Source: Syntrophaceae bacterium CG2_30_49_12 (lineage in GTDB: Bacteria > Desulfobacterota > Syntrophia > Syntrophales > CG2-30-49-12). Taken from it: 16,882 nt of DNA. The position numbers and the translations under genes are program-made. The notes below the pieces were generated by a model. That model searched no databases. It was not told the DNA's origin and worked only from the letters and a program-made list of their open reading frames with translations. Positions 1 through 5,172 of this stretch are shown here, piece by piece (the stretch's first letter is position 1; every line of letters starts with the position of its first letter). The stretch is from assembly GCA_001873675.1 (NCBI GenBank), contig MNZP01000059.1, forward strand, positions 1 to 16,882, given 5' to 3'.

Positions 1-180
1 CATGAACTGAATGACATCGATCGGTGTTAATTCACTCAACTGTTTTTCAGAAAAATGAACAAATCTCTCACGCAAAAATGTTTGTAGATAGCCTGAATAC
101 TGATGTTTCGTTGTTTCTTTGGCTCCTGAGACCTGTAGCAGAAAATTTTCAAAGTCATGCACGATGTCGTGGTAATCCAT
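1..180 (-). CDS. Tyrosine recombinase/integrase, N-terminal part (cut by window edge)
   Basis: An open frame of 60 codons starts at an ATG (178-180, minus) and runs off the left edge. A strong Shine-Dalgarno AGGAGG lies 7 nt upstream (188-193). The peptide begins MDYHDIVHDFENFLLQV and continues with a helical stretch containing TKHQYSGYLQTFLRE and a ...LSELTPIDVIQFM segment. This is the usual make-up of the N-terminal SAM-like core-binding domain of phage-type integrases, which contacts DNA before the catalytic domain. The catalytic R-H-R-Y residues would lie outside the window, so activity cannot be judged. Next to it are repeated 13-bp sites and an IS91-type transposase; integrase genes paired with IS91-type transposases are known from some IS91-like elements. 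Family assignment rests on fold pattern and context, not a full domain. Confidence 0.7.
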   Translation of the reverse strand, partial: MDYHDIVHDFENFLLQVSGAKETTKHQYSGYLQTFLRERFVHFSEKQLSELTPIDVIQFM

Positions 181-218
181 ACTTCTCCCTCCTAGTTTTG
201 ATGTGATATATTGGTTTT

Positions 219-324
219 ATTATGCTGAGTTGCGGAATTGCAATGGCGAGTTTATTTTAGCAATCTCGGGCAAACAAGGAAGGAGGGAATAGCTAACTCC
301 GCATAATTTCGAACTCCGCATAAT
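219..324. repeat. Three copies of a 13-bp site near the integrase start
   Basis: AACTCCGCATAAT occurs exactly at 295-307 and 312-324 as a direct repeat. An inverted copy with one mismatch (ATTATGCTGAGTT) lies at 219-231. They sit between the integrase start and the truncated end of the transposase. Such arrays suit recombinase binding or the terminus of an integrase-bearing element; that role is inferred. Confidence 0.6.
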
Positions 325-349
325 ACGGATTATGCAAAGCTTTGCATAA
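318..349. repeat. Nested palindromes GCATAAT-ACGG-ATTATGC and TTATGCAAAGCTTTGCATAA
   Basis: A 7-bp inverted repeat with a 4-bp centre (318-335) overlaps a perfect 20-bp palindrome (330-349). Both are built from the same GCATAA core that is in the 13-bp sites. The palindrome ends immediately before the point where the IS91 transposase frame stops. It may be the crossover site or end of the element carrying the integrase; this is inference from position and symmetry. Confidence 0.55.
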
Positions 350-585
350 GCCTTAATATCTCACCATTTGCTCGCCCCGGTTCGGGATGTGCGAACACAT
401 CGCGGCCAGCCATTCCAGCGCCGGGAAGTTCTTGGTTGTCTCGCCGTCCTTGGCTGTATAAACGACCGTCCCCTCCTGGTCCAGATACTGCGTACGCTCC
501 TGGGAGAAGGACGCCCGGATGATGTAACGCGCCAGATTTTCCATAGCCGTATCATCAGTGGGCGATATACGGTTGCCGCAGAAGA

Positions 586-610
586 CCCCGTATCAAGTAC
601 GGGGCAGGCT
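586..610 (-). repeat. Short palindromic insert, subtype A (copy 1)
   Basis: On the minus strand the copy reads AGCCTG followed by CCCCGTACTTGATACGGGG, a perfect 7-bp stem with a 5-nt loop. It follows GGG TTT CAC and precedes TC TTC TGC GGC AAC CGT. Excising 24 bp gives the expected HSGF-HVFCGNR join. The copy brings an in-frame TGA into the transposase. Confidence 0.85.
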
Positions 611-946
611 GTGAAACCCGGAATGTTTCCATGCAGAGAGCATCCGCGCCATCTCCTCCGTGATCTTCCCCTTGTTCAAGAGCATCCGGAATATCTTATG
701 CCGGAAGAGGGCCTCCAGCTTTTTCAACTCCAGGGGTGGGGCGACGCGGAACATGCCCTTGTTGCCATAGAAACAGCCGTCCGTCACCAAAATGTGACAG
801 TGCGGATTGAATCCGAGAAAATCGCCGAAGGTCTGGACAGCGATGACGGCGCCGGGGAAGGGATCATTTTCAGGAACCGCATCCTGGAGAAAAACCTTCA
901 GGGCTTCCCAGGCGCAGCGGCTAAGATCGGCAAGAAGCTTCCGGTT

Positions 947-970
947 CCCCGATCAGGTCGAGGACAGGCT
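947..970 (-). repeat. Short palindromic insert, subtype B (copy 2)
   Basis: On the minus strand it reads AGCCTG followed by TCCTCGACCTGATCGGGG. The hairpin pairs TCGA-side arms with one G.U position. Removing 23 bp (948-970) joins ...RRYFLG to NRKLLADLSR in frame. The insert shifts the transposase frame. Confidence 0.85.
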
Positions 971-1156
971 CCGAGGAAATACCTACGGAGGATTTTCGGT
1001 ATGCTGAATACGAAATGACGGTGAGGAATTTTCTTGAGCACGTCGCAGCACAACCATTCCCCGAATTCTACCACGCGCTTCTGATGACACGAAGGACAGA
1101 AGTGCCGGCGCTTGCAAGAGTATGCCAGGAGATATTCATGGCCGCAGTCTTTACAT

Positions 1157-1180
1157 CCCCGATCAGGTCGAGGACAAGCT
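1157..1180 (-). repeat. Short palindromic insert, subtype B (copy 3)
   Basis: The same subtype as the copy at 947-970, with one base different (AGCTTG instead of AGCCTG). Removing 23 bp (1158-1180) restores the conserved ARVRCKDCGHEYL block. The break falls inside the codon for the Arg before the first Cys. Confidence 0.85.
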
Positions 1181-1210
1181 TCACACGGGCAAACCCGTTG
1201 TGCAAATTAC

Positions 1211-1235
1211 CCCCGTATCAAGTACGGGGCAGGCT
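1211..1235 (-). repeat. Short palindromic insert, subtype A (copy 4)
   Basis: Identical over 25 bp to the copy at 586-610. Removing 23 bp (1213-1235) joins RYLDA to GNLHNGFARV in frame. The insert shifts the frame and truncates the reading frame that begins at the transposase start. Confidence 0.85.
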
Positions 1236-1438
1236 GCATCGAGATAACGATAGATCACCTGCTCGATATATGGCCGCCAGAAGCCGTATTGCCTGGAGAA
1301 ATGCTCGTCATAGATTTGGACAAAGGTTTCAAAATAGTCCTCTACACAGCGGTAGTAATCCGAAGACTGCGGATTTCGTGGACGATAAACAGCGGCAGGA
1401 GCGGACATGATTTCTCCTTTGAGAAAATCAGACCGCCA

Positions 1439-1466
1439 ATAATAGAACGAGCGTTCTATTTGTCAA
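1439..1466 (-). promoter_or_regulatory. Sigma-70 promoter of the IS91 transposase with a palindromic operator in the spacer
   Basis: On the minus strand, TTGACA (1461-1466) and TATTAT (1439-1444) are 16 bp apart. The spacer and -10 are covered by AATAGAACGAGCGTTCTATT (1441-1460), a perfect 9-bp inverted repeat with a 2-bp centre. Symmetric GAACG-NN-CGTTC operators are typical of TetR-family repressors. The transposase ATG with its SD follows about 30 bp downstream. No repressor gene is in the window. Confidence 0.7.
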
Positions 1467-1529
1467 GAAGAATGGTACGGTGTGTCAACATTTATCTTGC
1501 CTCTACCGGGAAAAAGTTTTAATAACACC

Positions 1530-1558
1530 CATGCTCGAAGCGGGCTCAACGAAGCATG
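1530..1558. repeat. Imperfect hairpin between transposase promoter and methyltransferase remnant
   Basis: CATGCT (1530-1535) pairs with AGCATG (1553-1558), extended by CG/CG with a one-base bulge. There is also an internal repetition of CTC..CGAAGC. It may be the upstream (ter-like) end of the IS91 element or a leftover of host intergenic DNA; the sequence does not decide. Confidence 0.35.
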
Positions 1559-1582
1559 ACATTCTGTGCAACTGAAACATAG

Positions 1583-2469
1583 TTTACCGGCGAGGGAGCA
1601 AGCCCCATCGGCGGCGCGCCGGAGGAATTGGAGACTTTTGACGGGGGTGAAGCCGCTATCCGATCCGAGGCGCAGAACACGGAGGCCTATCTCGACCGGA
1701 TGATCCGGCTCTTGCGCGGGGATGGCGTCCGCTTTCCCGACAACAAGGTCATGAAGTTCAGGACATTGGAGACACTGGCCGACGGCTCGATGCTCCGCGC
1801 GAGGGGCTTCTGGGGCGAAGGGGATGAAGAACGCCTTGTGGCGGTGGTCTTCGGCCCCCAGTACGGCCCGCTGACTACGCGCATCGTGGAGGAGGGCATC
1901 CGGATCGCAGCCCGGCGGGGTTTCGACGATCTGGTCTTCGCCGCCTTCAGCTTCGATGCCCGGGCCCAGGTGACGATTCAGGAAGTGCAGGACCCGACCG
2001 TTAAGCTGCACATGGCGCAGATCGCCCGGACGTAAACATGGGCGACCTGCTCAAGACGACCGTCTCCAGCCAGCTCTTCACGGTCTCCGGGTCGCCCCGG
2101 ACGCGCCTGACACAGGAAGACGACGGACAGTATGTCGTCCATATGGAGGGCGTGGACATCTACGATACTGTAACGAACGCCATCCGTTCGACGGGGGCGG
2201 AAAAGGTGGCGGCGTGGTTTCTCGACAGCGACTACGACGGCAGGTGTTTCTGTGTCTGCCAGGCCTTCTTCCCGGATAAGGGCACCTGGGAGAAGCTCGG
2301 CAAGGCCCTGGGGGGCGCACTTGATGAAGAGGCCTTCGCGAAGCTCTCCGGCACGGAGTCCCTGCCCTTCACGGCGGGCGAGCACCAGCGGATCGCCATC
2401 AAAGTCATTGACCCGCGGGGAAATGAAGTCTTGCGGGTGCACCGTTTGGGGGTGTATGATACAAAATAA
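1583..2469 (+). pseudogene. C-terminal remnant of a type III-like (Mod-type) DNA methyltransferase, frameshifted
   Basis: Two adjacent frames are parts of one gene. The first is open from 1583 (TTG at 1628) to the stop at 2033-2035 and includes FDGGEAAIRSEAQNTEAYL and VVFGPQYGPLT. The second begins with the ATG at 2038 and includes MGDLLKTTVSSQLFTVSG, KVAAWFLDSDYDGR, AFFPDKGTWEKL and KVIDPRGNEVLRVHRLGV. Adding one base near 2023 fuses them through IAPDVNMGDLLKT, the order usual in this family. Only the C-terminal region is left. The catalytic N-terminal part (SAM-binding and DPPY-type motifs) is absent and the IS91 remnant lies in its place, so methylation activity is not expected. In intact loci this protein would modify adenine at the site cut by the helicase-nuclease subunit, whose remnant lies downstream. 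Confidence 0.8.
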
Positions 2470-2490
2470 TGTAAGGGCTATTATTAAGAA

Positions 2491-2541
2491 TCGTCATACC
2501 GGCGTAGGCCGGTATCCAGTCTTTTAAACCTGGATGCCGGG
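2491..2541. repeat. REP-like intergenic palindromic repeat
   Basis: A perfect stem ATACCGGC-GTAG-GCCGGTAT (2496-2515) is followed by CCAG, an AT-rich spacer and CCTGGATGCCGGG. This resembles the dispersed 'GTCAT..CCGGCGTAGGCCGG..TCCAG' repeats seen in many deltaproteobacterial genomes. It lies between the methyltransferase remnant and the DUF433 gene and could also form a transcript hairpin. Confidence 0.7.
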
Positions 2542-2606
2542 CAATGCATAGAAGAAAAAATCCGGCGAGAAAAAACACGAAAATCATCATCGTTGGGAGG
2601 TGAATC

Positions 2607-2828
2607 ATGAATAACTGGATTGTCGTAGATTCAACAATCTGTGCGGGAAAACCGACCATTCGGGGTACCAGAATCATGGTGAAGAATATTTTGGGCATGA
2701 TTGCAGGCGGTTACGCATTGGATCAGATATTGGAAGCCTATCCTGAGTTGACCCATGAGATGGTCGAAGCCGCGCTTCAGTACGCCATGATGGTTATTGA
2801 CGAAGAAAAGGTTCTGGCCCATGCTTGA
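2607..2828 (+). CDS. DUF433 protein, putative VapB45-like antitoxin
   Basis: A 73-residue protein with the DUF433 pattern: an N-terminal strand segment (WIVVDSTICAGKPTIRGTRI), then a helix-turn-helix-like part (VKNILGMIAGGYALDQILEAYPELT) and a closing helix. DUF433 proteins commonly pair with a PIN-like partner and act as antitoxin and DNA-binding autoregulator. The start is well set by the SD GGGAGGTG at 2595-2602, 4 nt before the ATG. The gene overlaps the following PIN-like gene by 8 bp (ATGCTTGA), the usual toxin-antitoxin arrangement. It is complete, unlike the restriction genes on both sides. The function is family-level inference; a bare DNA-binding role is the alternative. Confidence 0.8.
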   Translation: MNNWIVVDSTICAGKPTIRGTRIMVKNILGMIAGGYALDQILEAYPELTHEMVEAALQYAMMVIDEEKVLAHA

Positions 2829-3198
2829 AACGGAGCTTCGCATTCTACTGGACCAGAATGTGCCTTATGCCGTGGCGGTATGGCTTCGTACGCAACGGCC
2901 CTCATGGCTGGTTCGGCATGTCAAGGATCTCGGATTCGAAGGCCGATCCGATGATTCTCTTTTTCGCTGGGCTCAACAGGAAAAAGCTATCGTAATCACT
3001 TTTGATGAGGATTTTGCCGACTCTCGCCTGTATCCTTTAGGGCAACATTACGGCGTCATCAGGCTCCGGGTATGGCCGACGACCATCGAAAAGACAAAGG
3101 AAGCAATGGATCGCTTGCTACATCAGCTCCCGGCAGAAGAGTGGATTAGCAGCCTCATAATTATTGATAACCTGAAAATAAGGGTACGAAAATTATGA
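2821..3198 (+). CDS. DUF5615 PIN-like protein, putative toxin (VapC45-like)
   Basis: A 125-residue PIN-like protein of the Mut7-C/DUF5615 group. Acidic residues expected for the metal site are visible: D11 in ILLDQNVP, D44/D45 in GRSDDSLF, and D62, D64, D67 in TFDEDFAD. Relatives are RNases that act as toxins, held by the preceding DUF433 partner. The ATG at 2821 overlaps the antitoxin stop. A TTG 24 bp upstream in the same frame (2797) is less likely, since it adds only MTKKRFWP. The stop codon overlaps the ATG of the restriction gene in the form ATGA (3195-3198), so toxin and restriction subunit were probably translationally coupled. RNase activity is inferred from the family. Confidence 0.8.
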   Translation: MLETELRILLDQNVPYAVAVWLRTQRPSWLVRHVKDLGFEGRSDDSLFRWAQQEKAIVITFDEDFADSRLYPLGQHYGVIRLRVWPTTIEKTKEAMDRLLHQLPAEEWISSLIIIDNLKIRVRKL

Positions 3199-5137
3199 AT
3201 TCCCCTCCACAATCAGCCCCTGTCCTCATTCAGCCTGTCGAAAGTCCGGTGATCTGCCGGCCCTATCACGAGCCGTCGCATTACTGGGATTATGACCGAC
3301 AGACTGGCCGCGCCAACAAGCGGGATGGCCGTCGCCCCGCGGCCTACTGGTACAAGTTTGCCGAGGCTGACACGCGGCGGGGACAGCTCTCCCTTGAATT
3401 GGAAGAAGACCGGCGGGACCTGACCCTCGTAAACAAGCTGCGCGCCGACGTGAAGCGCTGGCGGAATTCCGGCTGGGAAGGAGCAACAAATGTTACCAAA
3501 GACCTGCTCCGGCACTGGTCACGGAAAGACCGCCCCCGGCGCTTTTTCTTCTGCCAGTTGGAAGCGGCGGAAACGATGATTTTTCTCAATGAAATCCGCG
3601 GTTACCGGCGCGACAGGCAGAGGGGAAAGCCGCGCTGGAACCCCGAATTTACCGATGGCGACTTTAAGCTGCTCTGGAAGATGGCCGATGGGTCTGTGGA
3701 ATCCCTGACCCGCTACGCCTGCAAAATGGCCACCGGCAGCGGCAAGACGGTGGTCATGGCCATGATCATCACCTGGGCCTTCTGCAACCGTGCCCGTGTG
3801 CCCTCTGACGACCGCTTTCCCAACGCCGTTCTGGTCTGCTGTCCGAACCTGACCATCAAGGAGCGGCTTCAGGTCCTGCGTACGGACAACCGGGGCGATG
3901 ACTATTATACACAGTTTGACCTGATCCCGCCCCCGTACCGCGATCTCCTGCGCACGGGCAAGGTTCTGGTCACGAACTGGCATTTTTTCGCGCCGGAATC
4001 GGAGCACAGCGAAGGCGGCCGGAGTTACGCCGTCGTGAAGAAGGGCGAAGAAACGGATGAGGCATTCGCCAGGAACCGCCTGGGCGAACTCTGCGAGCGT
4101 GGTCCGATCATGGTTTTGAACAACGAAGGTCATCATGCCTACCGGCCGGCCCCGATTGCCGAGAAGGAGACGAACACCGAAGCAAAAAAGGAGCGCGAGG
4201 CCGCCACGATCTGGGTGCAGGAACTGGACCGGATCGCCGGGGCCTGCGGTATTCGCTTCTGCATGGATCTGTCCGCCACGCCGTTCTATATCAAGGGGAG
4301 CGGATACCCGGAGGGCGAACCGTTTCCCTGGATCGTCAGTGATTTCGGCCTGGTGGACACAATCGAAAGCGGCATCACGAAAATCCCCCGCCTGCCCGTG
4401 AGCGACACAACGGGACAACCAGACCCGAAATATTTCCGTCTCTGGCGGAACATCACCCAGGATTTAGCGGCGGGGCAGCGGCTGTCCAACAAGCGGCCGA
4501 AACCGGAGGTAGTATGGGAACGCTCCCAGGATGCCTTTGTCCAATTGGCCGGAGAATACAAGAAGGCCTTCGGGAGCCAGTTCCTCTGTGAGCAGGTGGT
4601 GGGTCGTGGTCTCAGGCGCATGAACTACACGCCGGACCCGCAGACGGAACTCCTGCCGGAGGAGTACGTGGATGTGTACGGCATCCCCTTTTCGGTGATT
4701 CCCTACAAGGGCAAGCCATCACAAGCGCCGCCCGGCCGGCCGGTCAACCATGTCTATGCCATGCAGGAACGGACCGCCTATGAACTGCGTTTCCCAAACG
4801 TTGAGGGCTACGTGTACGCGCTCCGGAAACCATCGGTCAGGGCCGACTTCAGCACACTGGAACGGCTGGTCATCGAGCCCGAACGTACCCCGACAGCCAC
4901 CTTCTTGCGGATTATCACCGACCACCTGGAAGGCGGCGCCCGCGGGGGAGGGATCGGGGAATACGTGGAGCACAACCGCGCGGCGAAGAAGACGAATAAG
5001 ATCGCACTAAATACCAGGCCGCCCGGCGCTGGGTTACGGCGGTAAACAACTGGGGACGGCTGGGGGTGTGGGATTTTAAGCCCTGCCGGGATCCGCAGAC
5101 ACTGCCGCGACTTGTGGCTGATTTTGAGAGAAGATGA
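3195..5137 (+). pseudogene. Type III-like helicase-restriction subunit (BPTD_3080-like), internally deleted
   Basis: The first frame is open for 616 codons (to 5045). It shows Walker A MATGSGKT (about 178-185), motif II-like LNNEGHH (308-314), SATPFYI (360-366) and motif VI QVVGRGLRR (467-475). Three defects are visible. First, LAGEYKK is joined directly to AFGSQFLCEQ at residue 457/458 (about 4565); relatives have well over 100 residues there, including motifs IV-V, so an in-frame deletion is inferred. Second, after GEYVEHNRAAKKTNK the true C terminus resumes in another frame at 5009 (KYQAARRWVTAVNNWGRLG to the stop at 5135-5137), so the usual PD-(D/E)XK nuclease region is gone. Third, motif II has Asn where the family has Asp. 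In intact systems this subunit translocates on DNA and cuts unmodified sites. It is inactive as seen. Confidence 0.85.
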
Positions 5138-5151
5138 TTGAGTTTCTCAAT
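5137..5151. terminator. Weak hairpin between convergent restriction remnant and fdhA
   Basis: A perfect 6-bp stem ATTGAG-TTT-CTCAAT lies in the gap where the two transcription units meet. There is no U-tract on either strand and the stem is AT-rich, so a terminator role is only possible. Confidence 0.25.
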
Positions 5152-5172
5152 TGTGGATTACATGTGTGATAC

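Larger units (their letters stand above)
353..1408 (-). pseudogene. IS91-family transposase (HUH/Y2 type), interrupted by four short palindromic inserts and truncated at the C terminus
   Basis: Fragments in several frames join into one transposase when four 23-24 bp palindromes are removed. The restored protein starts MSAPAAVYRPRNPQSSDYYR (ATG 1406-1408, SD AAAGGAG at 1414-1420). It carries the Zn-binding N-terminal block (RCKDCGHEYL, CKRRHFCPSCHQKR), then the HUH metal site in FNPHCHILVTDG, then the tyrosine-bearing block ENLARYIIR. IS91 transposases work by single-strand nicking and rolling-circle-like transfer. Apart from the inserts I see no stop or frameshift, so the gene was intact until the inserts arrived. 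The C terminus is lost: the frame ends after GEQMVRY, where relatives continue. With the inserts present it cannot make full-length protein. Confidence 0.9.
353..1560 (-). mobile_element. IS91-family insertion sequence remnant
   Basis: The segment contains an IS91-type transposase reading frame, its promoter, and a hairpin upstream of the promoter. At the 3' side the transposase is cut off after ...GEQMVRY by the palindrome/repeat block at 295-349. At the 5' side the element abuts the methyltransferase remnant, whose N-terminal part is missing. The left limit is the visible truncation point. The right limit is a guess set at the hairpin, because no defined IS91 terminus could be recognised. 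Confidence 0.5.

Noticed and set aside
24..206. 60-codon open frame on the plus strand
   Set aside because: The minus strand here has an integrase-like N terminus with a strong SD; the plus frame has no SD and no recognisable content.
368..1018. 216-codon open frame on the plus strand
   Set aside because: It is antisense to the IS91 transposase, whose motifs read cleanly on the minus strand once the inserts are removed.
586..1235. Four similar short repeats as a possible CRISPR
   Set aside because: Spacing is irregular (about 30 to 340 bp) and the sequence between the copies encodes conserved transposase blocks.
1463..2011. 182-codon open frame on the minus strand
   Set aside because: It is the shadow of the methyltransferase remnant and also crosses the transposase promoter.
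3519..4418. 299-codon open frame on the minus strand
   Set aside because: It is the shadow of the helicase-restriction frame; the plus strand carries recognisable helicase motifs across it.
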